Shown piece after piece: positions 1 to 7,040 of a stretch of DNA of 9,555 nt (its first letter is position 1; each line of letters opens with the position of its first letter). The notes beneath the pieces are model-generated. The model saw only the letters and a list, made by a program, of their open reading frames with translations, was not told where the DNA came from and made no database searches. Location: positions 1 to 9,555 of the forward strand of contig JAOPXW010000247.1 of assembly GCA_025964935.1 (NCBI GenBank), read 5' to 3'. The translations under genes and the position numbers were made by a program. The stretch is from Friedmanniella sp. GTDB taxonomy: Bacteria; Actinomycetota; Actinomycetes; Propionibacteriales; Propionibacteriaceae.

Positions 1-3000
1 CCGCTGGTGACCGAGGTCGCGCTGGTCAGGCTCTGGCCGAGGTTGTCGTTGCGGAGGCCGAGCTGGCCCGTGGCGGAGACGAAGACGTAGCCGAGGGAGC
101 CGCCGGCGGCGTCGCGCAGCCGCAGGAGGTTTGCCTGGTCCGGGCCGGACAGCACGTTGAAGGACAGCGTCGTCCACGCATCCGGATAGGTCGTGGCCAG
201 CGTCTTCTTGACGTACGCGCTGGTACCGGCGGTGCCGGTGGCCGGGTCCGAGCCGGTCGGGGTGCCGCGAGCCGCGTAGGTCCCGTGCGCGACCGGACTG
301 GTCACCACACTGATGCCATTGCGGGTCCCCCAGCTCGCGAGGTCACCGCTCTCGAACCCGTCGGCGAAGACCGGGGTGGCCGCGGTCCCGGTGGTCACCG
401 AGACGGTGGCCGTCGTGGCGGTGTTGCCCGCGATGTCCTTGACGCGGACGGCGTACTGGTAGGTCGTGCCGGCGACGACGGTCGTGTCGGTGTACCTGGT
501 CACCGCACCGAGGGAGGCGATGACCGCGCCGTTGCGCAGGACGTCGTAGCCCGTCACCCCGGTGTTGTCGGTCGACGCGGACCAGGTCAGGGCGGCGCTG
601 AACGCCGTCGGCGAGGTCACCGCGAAGCTGCCGGGGACGCTGGGCGCCGTCGTGTCGACGACCCAGGTGTAGGACGCGGGCTGCGGGTCACTGACCCCGC
701 CGACGCTCGCGACCACCGTGAACGTGTGGGTTCCCTGCGACAGCCCGGTGTAGGTCGCGCCGGTGCCGGGGCAGCTCGTGGCGGTCCCGGCGTCGAGCGT
801 GCAGGCGTACGTGGCCGAAGCCGAGCTCGCGTGGTAGGTGAAGGTCGCCGAGGTGCTGGTCGTCCCGGCCGGCGGCGTCGTGTCGAGGTAGGTCTCGGGC
901 AGCGAGGAGAGGGAGTAGACCTGCTGGTCGAAGGTGCGGCCGGTGGAGTCGGTCGGGGTCACCGTGATCTTCGACCCCTCGACGGTGACCTTGAGGAAGT
1001 GGTAGACGTTCGCCTCCGCCGCGGGCGGGCTCGCGGCCCCGCAGGCGGTTCCGGCGGAGTTGGTCGAGGACCACCCGATGGCGTACGCGTCGTTGGCCGC
1101 GCAAGCCCCGGTGGACTGGGCCGCTCCCCCGCCGCCGCCGGTGACGTAGGTGGTGAGGTTGGGCAGGTTGGCGGCCGGGGTGTTGCGCTGGTAGATGTGC
1201 GCGTGGCCGTTGAAGGCCAGCGAGACGCCGTTGCTCGCCAGCAGCGTGCCCAGGGTGCCGCGGAGCGCGTCGTCAGAGCTCTCGCTCGGCTGGTCGGAGT
1301 AGAGCGGGTAGTGGAAGAAGCCCAGCTTGACGTTCGACTTGTGGGCGGCGAGATCGGCCGCGAGCCACTGGTACTCGGGGCTGCTCGTCGACCAGTGCGC
1401 CTTGGCCTCGACGGCGTACGGGTCGTTGTTCGTCCCGCCGTTCAGGTCGGCCCAGGCGGCGGTCAGCACGTAGAACCGGACGTTGCCGGCGTCGAAGGCG
1501 TACCACAGGTCCGGGTAGGAGGCGACGTTGCTGCCGTCGATCGACGGGTAGGAGGTCATGGTCTGGCTGCCGCCCGAGGTCGCCACGGCGCTGTCCTGCG
1601 GCCAGTTCCCGAACTGCGGGTGGACGGCATCGCTGCGGGCGAAGCCGTGGTTGCCGGTGGTGGCGAACATGGGCATCGAGGCCCCCACCCGGGTCCAGAA
1701 GTCCGGACCGAAGACCGCGCTGGTCGCGGCACCCTTCTGCTGCAGGTCCCCGTAGTTGCCCTGGCTGCCCGCCGGGTAGGCGTTGTCACCCACGGTGACC
1801 GCGAACCGGGCCCCGCTCGAAGCGACCTGGTTCATCAGCTTCGCCGCGTTGGCGTTGTCGCCGTTGCCGTCAACCTCGCCGAAGTCGCCGAACACGGCGA
1901 ACGACCACGGCCCGCTGTCCCCTGTCGCCACCTGGGTCCGCACCGTCGGCGCCTTGGCGGTCGAGAGCAGATCGGTGGTGCTGAGGAACGGGCGGTAGCA
2001 GTAGGTCCCGACCGCCGGGAACGTGACCTTGGCCTTCCACTGGTACTCCACGACCGCGTTCACGGTGATGGTGATCCTGGTCGCCGTGACGGTCTGGATC
2101 GGCGTCTGGCCGGAGTCCAGCGAGCACACCGAGCTGGTCGTGGTGCCGACCTTCACGCTCGCGGTGCTGGCCGAGCGGTCGGTGGCGAAGTTGACCAGGA
2201 CGCTCTTGCCCACCAGGTCGGTCAGGTAGGGGTAGCGCGTGAGCTGGGGGGCCCAGGTGGCCGCGGCCGGAGCCGCGGACACGGCCGCCGACAGGGCGGA
2301 CAGGTTGCCGGCCCCGTCGCGGGCCCGCACCGTGTAGGAGTAGGAGGTGCCGAGGGTGCCGGAGGCGTCGGTGAAGGTCGGGTCCGGGCCGGTCGTGGAG
2401 GCGAGAAGCAGCGTGTCCCGGTAGACGTTGTAGCCGGCGATGCCGCTCGTCGTGTCGGTCGAGGCGGTCCAGGTCAGGTGCACGGCGCTGAAGACCGAGG
2501 CGTCCGCCGCCAGCCCCGTCGGCGTGGTCGGCGGGGTGGTGTCGACGATCCACGTCCAGGTCGCCGGCGTGGGGTCGGTGACCCCGTTCGACGTGGCCGT
2601 GACAGTGACCGTGTGGCTGCCGGTGGCCAGCTTGGTGTATTTGATCGGGCTGAGGCAGGCGGTGGCGGCACCGGCGTCGAGCTTGCACGTGAAGGTCGCC
2701 GGGGCCATCGTGGCGTGGAAGGTCAGGGAGGCGTTCGGCGAGGTGGCGTAGGGCGCGGGACCGGTGTCGATCACCGTGTCGAGCGTCGCCGGGGTGCCGG
2801 TGACCGGGGCGCTCGCGGTCGAGCTGTTGCCGGCGTTGTCGACCGCGGTGACGGTGTAGCTGTACGCCGTACCCGTGGTCAGCCCCGAGTCCGTGTACGT
2901 CGTCGTCGTCAGGTTGGGGATGGCGGTGCCGTTGCGGGTCAGGGTGTAGCTGGCGATGCCGCTGGTGTCGGTCGAGGCGTTCCACCGTACGGACAGCGAC

Positions 3001-4478
3001 GTCGTCGAGGCCACGGTCACGGTCAGGCCCGTGGGGGTGCTCGGCAGCGTCGTGTCGACCGTCCAGGTCAGCTGGGCCGGGGTGCTGTCGGTGATCCCGC
3101 TCGCGGTCGCGCGGACCCGGAACGTGTGCGAGCCCGCCGCCAGGCCGGTGTAGCTCCGCGGGCTGGTGCAAGCGGCGTACGCGGTCGCGTCGAGCTGGCA
3201 CTCGAAGGTCGACCCGCTGACGGTCGCGGTGAAGGTGAACGAGGCCGTGGTCTGGTTGGTCACCGCCGGGATCGTGGCGGTGATGGTGGTGTCCGGGGCG
3301 ACTCCGATGGTCGCGGTGGCGGCGGTGCTCTGGCCGCTCAGGTTGCCGACGCCGTCGAGGGCGGCCACGGTGTAGCTGTAGTTGCCGGTGGCCAGGCTGG
3401 CGTCGGTGTAGGAGGTCGAGGTGGTGGTCGTCCCGGTGCCGATCCGGGTCCCGTTGCGATAGACCACGTAGCCCGCGACGGCGGTGTTGTCGGTCGACGC
3501 GTTCCAGGTCAGGGCCACGGAGCTGGTGGAGGCGGTGGCCGTCAGGTTGGTCGGGACGCTGGGGGCCGTCAGGTCCACCGTCCAGGAGGCGGTGGCGGGG
3601 CTCGGGTCGGTCTGACCGTTGGCCGTGGCCCGCACGTTGAACGCGTGGCTGCCGGCCGCCAGACCGGTGTAGGACGTCGGGCTCGTGCAGGCCTTCAGCT
3701 GGCCGCCGTCGAGCTGGCACTGGAAGGTGGACCCGCCGGCGGTGGAGGTGAAGGCGAGGGACGCGGTCGTGGCGTTGGTCGGGGACGTCGGGCTGCTGGT
3801 GATCGTCGTGTCGGGGGCGCCCGCGATGGTCGCGGAGGCCGCCGTGCTCTGGGCGCTGGCGTTGCCCGCGGTGTCGACCGCGGCGACGGTGTAGCTGTAG
3901 GTCCCCGACGCCAGGCTGGCGTCGGTGTACGAGGTCGAGGTGGTCGTCGTCCCGGTCCCGACCCGGGTCCCGTTGCGGTAGACCACGTAGCCCGCGACCG
4001 CGACGTTGTCCGTCGACGCGTTCCAGGCCAGGGCCACCGATCCGGCCCCGGCGGTGGCCCGCAGGTTGGCGGGGACGCTGGGGGCCGCGAGGTCCACCGT
4101 CCACGACGCGGTGTCCGGGCTCGAGTCGGTCAGGCCGTTCGCCGTCGCCCGGACGTTGAAGGAGTGGTTGCCCGCGGCGAGACCGGAGTAGGACGCTGGG
4201 CTGGTGCACGTGGTCAGGGCTGCGCTGTCCAGCTGACACTGGAACGTGGACCCGCTGACCGTCGAGGTGAAGACGAACGAGGCCGTGGTCGCGTTGGTCG
4301 GCGAGACCGGCGCGCTGGTGATCGTGGTGTCGGGCGCTCTCACGGGCGGCGCCGCCATCGCGGGCGCGAAACCCAGCCACATGGCGAAGGCGAGCAGTGC
4401 CGCCCCCGCCGACCGCCTGGCCGTCCGCTTGATCTGACCGCGTTGGACCATGGCTCTCGCCGCCCCGTTGTTGTTCAT
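1..4478 (-). CDS. Secreted multimodular purple-acid-phosphatase-like metallophosphatase with Ig-like/FN3 repeats (C-terminus outside window)
   Basis: At least 1,492 residues, uninterrupted to the left edge. The ATG at 4478 is chosen because a GGGGGG stretch (4485-4490) lies 6 bases upstream; the in-frame ATG at 4451 is an alternative. Residues 1-42 are a signal peptide: basic RGQIKRTARR, hydrophobic core, cleavage near AMA-APP. Four Ig-like plus fibronectin III pairs follow (about 49-735), then a purple-acid-phosphatase N-terminal beta domain (740-850) and the metallophosphatase (855-1190). A fifth Ig/FN3 pair (1197-1365) precedes a C-terminal module opening FADGFESGDLASW. All seven dimetal ligands expected for purple acid phosphatases are visible: D865 (GDFG), D898 and Y901 (GDNAY), N943 (GNH), H1056 (FHYPLY), H1092 and H1094 (NGHAHIYQR). 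H944 is the probable catalytic histidine. It is inferred to hydrolyse phosphate esters outside the cell, with the repeats as spacers or binders. The substrate is unknown. It appears monocistronic. Confidence 0.93.
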   Translation of the reverse strand, partial: MNNNGAARAMVQRGQIKRTARRSAGAALLAFAMWLGFAPAMAAPPVRAPDTTITSAPVSPTNATTASFVFTSTVSGSTFQCQLDSAALTTCTSPASYSGLAAGNHSFNVRATANGLTDSSPDTASWTVDLAAPSVPANLRATAGAGSVALAWNASTDNVAVAGYVVYRNGTRVGTGTTTTSTSYTDASLASGTYSYTVAAVDTAGNASAQSTAASATIAGAPDTTITSSPTSPTNATTASLAFTSTAGGSTFQCQLDGGQLKACTSPTSYTGLAAGSHAFNVRATANGQTDPSPATASWTVDLTAPSVPTNLTATASTSSVALTWNASTDNTAVAGYVVYRNGTRIGTGTTTTSTSYTDASLATGNYSYTVAALDGVGNLSGQSTAATATIGVAPDTTITATIPAVTNQTTASFTFTATVSGSTFECQLDATAYAACTSPRSYTGLAAGSHTFRVRATASGITDSTPAQLTWTVDTTLPSTPTGLTVTVASTTSLSVRWNASTDTSGIASYTLTRNGTAIPNLTTTTYTDSGLTTGTAYSYTVTAVDNAGNSSTASAPVTGTPATLDTVIDTGPAPYATSPNASLTFHATMAPATFTCKLDAGAATACLSPIKYTKLATGSHTVTVTATSNGVTDPTPATWTWIVDTTPPTTPTGLAADASVFSAVHLTWTASTDTTSGIAGYNVYRDTLLLASTTGPDPTFTDASGTLGTSYSYTVRARDGAGNLSALSAAVSAAPAAATWAPQLTRYPYLTDLVGKSVLVNFATDRSASTASVKVGTTTSSVCSLDSGQTPIQTVTATRITITVNAVVEYQWKAKVTFPAVGTYCYRPFLSTTDLLSTAKAPTVRTQVATGDSGPWSFAVFGDFGEVDGNGDNANAAKLMNQVASSGARFAVTVGDNAYPAGSQGNYGDLQQKGAATSAVFGPDFWTRVGASMPMFATTGNHGFARSDAVHPQFGNWPQDSAVATSGGSQTMTSYPSIDGSNVASYPDLWYAFDAGNVRFYVLTAAWADLNGGTNNDPYAVEAKAHWSTSSPEYQWLAADLAAHKSNVKLGFFHYPLYSDQPSESSDDALRGTLGTLLASNGVSLAFNGHAHIYQRNTPAANLPNLTTYVTGGGGGAAQSTGACAANDAYAIGWSSTNSAGTACGAASPPAAEANVYHFLKVTVEGSKITVTPTDSTGRTFDQQVYSLSSLPETYLDTTPPAGTTSTSATFTYHASSASATYACTLDAGTATSCPGTGATYTGLSQGTHTFTVVASVGGVSDPQPASYTWVVDTTAPSVPGSFAVTSPTAFSAALTWSASTDNTGVTGYDVLRNGAVIASLGAVTRYTDTTVVAGTTYQYAVRVKDIAGNTATTATVSVTTGTAATPVFADGFESGDLASWGTRNGISVVTSPVAHGTYAARGTPTGSDPATGTAGTSAYVKKTLATTYPDAWTTLSFNVLSGPDQANLLRLRDAAGGSLGYVFVSATGQLGLRNDNLGQSLTSATSVTS
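2769..4331 (-). repeat. Tandem coding repeat, period about 519 bp (Ig-like + FN3 pairs)
   Basis: Within the phosphatase gene the start of each Ig-like module (residues DTTI or DTVI) recurs at 4331, 3812, 3293 and 2780 on the minus strand. The spacing is 519, 519 and 513 bases (173, 173 and 171 residues). Units 1 and 2 are very similar at the DNA level, for example in the FN3 stretches near 3826-4037 and 3305-3517. Units 3 and 4 have diverged further. The span given covers the start of unit 1 to the start of unit 4; unit 4 continues to about 2270. The pattern indicates growth of the protein by in-frame duplication, and it makes this region prone to recombination and assembly errors. Confidence 0.85.
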
Positions 4479-4500
4479 TCATCGCCCCCCGGCTGACCCC

Positions 4501-4529
4501 ACTATCGCAGCGATTCAGCCAGATGTCAG
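4501..4529 (-). promoter_or_regulatory. Probable sigma-70-type promoter of the metallophosphatase gene
   Basis: On the minus strand a -35 box CTGACA (4529-4524; five of six match TTGACA) is followed by exactly 17 bases and a -10 box GATAGT (4506-4501; four of six match TATAAT). Transcription would begin near 4494. The leader would be only about 16 bases, carrying the G-rich ribosome-binding stretch at 4485-4490 before the ATG at 4478. Spacing and position both fit a housekeeping promoter. It has not been tested. Confidence 0.6.
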
Positions 4530-4558
4530 CGTGGGAACGTAACTTTTGTCCCCGCCCC

Positions 4559-4584
4559 GGTCAGCCGGGAAACCTCGTCTGACC
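4559..4584. promoter_or_regulatory. Inverted repeat GGTCAG-N14-CTGACC, possible operator
   Basis: Two perfect 6-base arms, 4559-4564 and 4579-4584, are separated by 14 bases, which puts the half-site centres 20 bp apart, about two helical turns. The repeat lies 30 bp upstream of the -35 box of the phosphatase promoter, where an activator or repressor dimer could act. I cannot assign it to a regulator. It does not look like a terminator, because the loop is long and no T run follows. Confidence 0.3.
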
Positions 4585-4700
4585 AGGGATGTCGACTTTC
4601 GCCGGGCTCACCTAGATCAACAGCAGACGAACACGTGACATGTCGATCACCGCAGCCAGGAACGCACCTCGCTCCTGGGCCTCACGGCTCGGGTGGGGAC

Positions 4701-4723
4701 GGCTACCCGCACCCCGGGCAGCC
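4701..4723 (-). terminator. Hairpin directly after the ADP-ribosylglycohydrolase stop codon
   Basis: Immediately after the TGA (4726-4724) the minus-strand transcript can fold GGCUGCCCG with CGGGUAGCC. This is a 9-bp stem with one G-U wobble and a 5-base loop. No U run follows, so it would be a GC-rich stem without the classical tail, a form often seen downstream of actinobacterial genes. The same sequence also belongs to the two-copy repeat described separately. Confidence 0.5.
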
Positions 4724-4738
4724 TCACCCAGCGATCGC
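4701..4738 (+). repeat. Hairpin-forming dispersed repeat, copy 1
   Basis: These 38 bases match 7603-7639 at about 33 positions, in the same orientation on the plus strand. The shared parts are GGCTACCCG, CCCCGGG, AGCCTC and GCGATCGC. This copy overlaps the last codons, the stop codon and the terminator-like hairpin of the glycohydrolase gene, so it contributes the protein's final residues (AIAG). Confidence 0.6.
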
Positions 4739-6265
4739 CGCCAGCAGGGTCCGGTTCACCTTCGCCCCGGGAAGGACCTGCTGGACGTCGGCCAGGCAGG
4801 CGGCGGGGGTCCGTCCCGTCACCAGTGCCCCGTACAGGGCGGCCACGGCGGGGGTTCGACTCTGGGCCTGGACGCAGTGCAGCAGGACCGTCCGGCCTTC
4901 GGCTCGCAGCGACCTCACGGCGGCGGCCGCATCGGCGAGGACGAAGCCCAGGTTGGGGTTCTTGGCGGGGTCGACGTCGTCCACCAGCCACACCTCGACG
5001 TGGTCCTCCGGGCGTACGCCCCGGGCGGGAGCCTGCCGGGCGCCCAGCCGACAGAGGGAGACCACGGCGTCGACCCCGTCGGGTAGCGAGCGCAGGGCGC
5101 CCACCCCGCCGAGCCAGACCCCGGTGTCGTGCGGATGCCGGGCGAGGTTGTCCCGGCCCGGCCAGCCGGAGTAGTCGACGGACGCCCCGCTGGGCCAACC
5201 CGCCCCGTCCGGGGCGCCGTGCTGAGCCGTGAGGACGGCGAGCCGGACCAGGTCACGGGCCCGGTGGCCCGGCCAGCCGTGCAGCAGCCGACGCCAGCCC
5301 GAGGGGACGGCTGAGGCCCCCCAGCGCGCGCCGAGCAGAGCACCCGCGATCGCGGCCACCGTGTCGGTGTCCCGGCCGCCGCGGACGGCGGCTTCCAGGG
5401 CGGAGCGGAGGTGGTCCGCCGGGAACCCGGGGTCGGCCCCGAGCTCGGGAACCGGTGTCCGCGAGATCGCCGACCAGGCGCCCTGCAGCGCCTCCACCAC
5501 CCATCCGTTGTGTCGGAACGCGGAGGGCGGGTGCTCCTCAGCCACCCGGAGCCGCGCAGCCCAGACCTCCCGGCGCGCCGGGGGGAGGTGCTGGAGGCCT
5601 TTCTCGAGCCCGTCGAAGGTGCCGTGCAGGACGGCATGCCGGATCGCCAGGCACCACAGGGCGCAGGCCTCCCCCGCCTCGGGATCGGCGTGGGTCAGGG
5701 CGCTGATCGCCCGGGCCGCGTCCACCAGCCCGGCGGGGTCGCCCAGGTAGGCCAGGGCCAGCGGCGCCGTCCGCATCAGCGACCCGTTGCCGGCGGTCCG
5801 CCCCGTACGGCGGTGCAGCCGCTCGCTGGCCGCCCTGAGATCCGTGGCGGCGGACGCCGAGCCGGGCACGAGGGAGCCGAGGACCTGGCGCGTCTGGACG
5901 CCGACGTCGGTGGCCGTGGCCGCCCACTCGACCCAGCGGACTGCGATCCGGTCCTGCGCCTCGGCGGTGCCGAGGTCGGCGCCGTCGGCGGCCACCTCGG
6001 CGATGGCGATCGCCATCGAGGTGTCGTCGGTCCAGTCACCGGGCGCCCAGCCGAAGCCGCCGCCTCCGACCATCCCGACGTCGGTGTCGTCGGCGAGCGG
6101 GGGGCCGAACTCGTAGCCGGCGCCCAGCGCGTCCCCGGACGCCAGGCCGAGGAGCACACCCGCCGCCCGATCGGACTGGGCGGTGCTGAGGTGGGCGGTC
6201 GTGCGGTGGGAAGGGGTCGAGTGGGAAGGGGTGGAGTGGGAAGGGGTGGAGTGGGAAGGGGTCAT
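4724..6265 (-). CDS. ADP-ribosylglycohydrolase fused to a dual-specificity-phosphatase-like domain
   Basis: A 513-residue, probably cytoplasmic protein. Residues 32-345 are an ADP-ribosylglycohydrolase (DraG/ARH superfamily), which removes ADP-ribose from proteins or other carriers using a dimetal centre. Visible motifs are SGDALG (43-48), WTDDTSM (78-84), AGNGSLMR (158-165), THADPEAGEA (191-200) and RDTDTVAAIAGALLGA (298-313). Residues 360-513 resemble a cysteine phosphatase: LLHCVQAQSRT carries C464-x5-R470, and aspartates at 429, 430 and 432 could supply the general acid. The ATG at 6265 is the only usable start, since the next candidate, a GTG at codon 37, falls inside the conserved core. 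The first 20 residues are a TPSHS repeat. The gene lies 87 bases after nrtR and has a possible operator in its leader. The substrate of either domain is unknown, and the phosphatase half could also act on a phosphorylated nucleotide. Confidence 0.9.
   Translation of the reverse strand: MTPSHSTPSHSTPSHSTPSHRTTAHLSTAQSDRAAGVLLGLASGDALGAGYEFGPPLADDTDVGMVGGGGFGWAPGDWTDDTSMAIAIAEVAADGADLGTAEAQDRIAVRWVEWAATATDVGVQTRQVLGSLVPGSASAATDLRAASERLHRRTGRTAGNGSLMRTAPLALAYLGDPAGLVDAARAISALTHADPEAGEACALWCLAIRHAVLHGTFDGLEKGLQHLPPARREVWAARLRVAEEHPPSAFRHNGWVVEALQGAWSAISRTPVPELGADPGFPADHLRSALEAAVRGGRDTDTVAAIAGALLGARWGASAVPSGWRRLLHGWPGHRARDLVRLAVLTAQHGAPDGAGWPSGASVDYSGWPGRDNLARHPHDTGVWLGGVGALRSLPDGVDAVVSLCRLGARQAPARGVRPEDHVEVWLVDDVDPAKNPNLGFVLADAAAAVRSLRAEGRTVLLHCVQAQSRTPAVAALYGALVTGRTPAACLADVQQVLPGAKVNRTLLAAIAG
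6206..6265 (-). repeat. 15-bp in-frame minisatellite, four units, at the start of the ADP-ribosylglycohydrolase gene
   Basis: Four 15-base units, on the plus strand gtgggaaggggtgga with small changes, run without gaps (6206-6220, 6221-6235, 6236-6250, 6251-6265). The last unit ends in the start codon. Read on the minus strand they encode M-TPSHS-TPSHS-TPSHS-TPSH. The unit is five codons long, so gain or loss of units would change only the length of the N-terminal tail. The ATGACCCC before and across the start is itself an 8-base tandem duplication. Confidence 0.85.
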
Positions 6266-6293
6266 GGGGTCATCCGCTCTGTCGTGGTGGCTG

Positions 6294-6308
6294 TGGTCTG
6301 GGGGACCA
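6294..6308. promoter_or_regulatory. Palindrome TGGTC-N5-GACCA, candidate NrtR operator for the ADP-ribosylglycohydrolase
   Basis: Perfect 5-base arms surround a 5-base centre (TGGGG). The palindrome lies 29 bases upstream of the glycohydrolase ATG, in the gap after nrtR. It contains GT-N7-AC, the core I recall for NrtR binding sites, and shares the T-GTC/GAC-A pattern with the palindrome at 7537-7551. It could instead be a weak hairpin behind nrtR, but it has only 5 bp of stem and no T run. Assigning it to NrtR is inference. Confidence 0.45.
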
Positions 6309-6352
6309 GGGGTGGGGAGAACGAGGGGTCGGGAGAACAGCAGGGGTGCTGG

Positions 6353-7033
6353 TCACCGCAGGATCGGTGGGTTGAGCAGCCCGGTGCGGCCCGGTCTGAA
6401 CAGGGCGGCGGGGCGGCCGCGCCCACCCGTACGGGCCGCGTCGGTCCGGTGGACGAAGTGGTGGGAGCCGAGCACCTTGCGGTGGAAGTTGCCCGGATCC
6501 AGCGGCCGGCCCCAGATGATCTCGTAGACCTGCCGCAGCTCGCCGATCGTGAAGGTCGGGCCGACGAACGCCGTCGCCAACGTCGTGTACTCGAGCTTGC
6601 TGCGGGCCCGCTCGAGCCCGGTGGTCAGGATCAGGTGGTGGTCGAACGGCAGGTCGGTGGCGAGGATCTCGGCCACCGGGAACCAGCGGGCCTCGGCCGC
6701 GTCCGTTCCGGCGACCGGCTCACCGAGCCCGGGCAGGACCGCGAGATAGGCCACCGAGACGGTTCGCGCCCGTGGGTCACGGTCGGGCGCCCCGAAGGTG
6801 CCCAGCTGCTCCAGGTGGGCCGGCTCCAGGCTGAGCCCGGTCTCCTCGCGCAGCTCCCGACGCACCCCGTCGGGCAGGTCCTCGGTCTGACGCAGGAACC
6901 CGCCCGGCAGGGCGAGGCAGCCGAGCCACGGCTGCGAGCCCCGCCGCACCAGCAGCACGTGCAGCTCGTCGTCCCGGATGGTCAGGACGACGACGTCGAC
7001 GGTGACGTAGACCGGGGGGAAGGGGTGGGCCAT
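6353..7033 (-). CDS. nrtR: NrtR-type Nudix/winged-helix protein (ADP-ribose-responsive regulator or hydrolase)
   Basis: A 226-residue protein. Residues 8-135 are a Nudix domain with a complete signature: G45-x5-E51-x7-R59-E60-L-x-E63-E64-x-G66-L67. Residues 145-215 match the NrtR C-terminal winged helix: FTIGELRQVYEIIWG (161-175), NFHRKVL (182-188), GRPAALFRPG (206-215). Known NrtR proteins repress NAD-metabolism genes and respond to ADP-ribose, and many have lost the catalytic residues. Here the box is intact, so hydrolysis of ADP-ribose or a related compound is possible beside DNA binding. The ATG at 7033 is chosen although the frame stays open further upstream: the protein then begins where family members begin, 7 bases after the preceding stop codon. 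Its own ribosome-binding site is weak (AGG next to the ATG), which suggests translational coupling to the YbjN-like gene. Confidence 0.88.
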   Translation of the reverse strand: MAHPFPPVYVTVDVVVLTIRDDELHVLLVRRGSQPWLGCLALPGGFLRQTEDLPDGVRRELREETGLSLEPAHLEQLGTFGAPDRDPRARTVSVAYLAVLPGLGEPVAGTDAAEARWFPVAEILATDLPFDHHLILTTGLERARSKLEYTTLATAFVGPTFTIGELRQVYEIIWGRPLDPGNFHRKVLGSHHFVHRTDAARTGGRGRPAALFRPGRTGLLNPPILR

Positions 7034-7040
7034 CCTGCGC

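Larger units (their letters stand above)
4479..4723. other. Intergenic region between the ADP-ribosylglycohydrolase and the metallophosphatase
   Basis: The 245-base gap is less GC-rich than its surroundings and holds an A/T-rich patch around 4538-4549. It contains the phosphatase promoter, the inverted repeat at 4559-4584 and, at its right end, a hairpin directly after the glycohydrolase stop codon. A further weak stem, CCAGGA-N11-TCCTGG (4656-4678), could add to termination. I see no convincing gene in it, and short open frames here have no supporting codon pattern. Confidence 0.6.

Noticed and set aside
4382..4440. Tat signal peptide on the metallophosphatase
   Set aside because: An RR pair is present (ARRSAGA), but the consensus residues after it are missing, so a Sec signal is more likely.
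1870..4482. An 870-codon minus-strand frame starting at the ATG at 4482
   Set aside because: It is the shifted frame of the metallophosphatase gene, rich in Arg, His, Gln and Gly, with no signal peptide or recognisable fold. The start at 4478 gives the real protein and better ribosome-binding spacing.
285..4496. A 1,403-codon open frame on the plus strand
   Set aside because: It is antisense to the metallophosphatase and encodes only low-complexity Gly/Arg/Val-rich sequence with no domain. High-GC genes commonly leave such stop-free opposite frames.
4632..4644. Overlapping palindromes CACGTG and GACATGTC
   Set aside because: They are short, partly overlapping and far from any promoter element, so chance is sufficient.
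4488..4700. PhoP-type direct repeats (GTTCACC-like) upstream of the phosphatase
   Set aside because: A single GCTCACC-like heptamer is present near 4607, but no second copy at 11-base spacing.
6206..6265. CRISPR-like short repeats
   Set aside because: The units are contiguous with no spacers, so this is a tandem minisatellite.
6294..6308. Rho-independent terminator behind nrtR
   Set aside because: There are only 5 bp of stem and no T run. The match in shape to the palindrome at 7537-7551 favours an operator, although a weak hairpin is not excluded.
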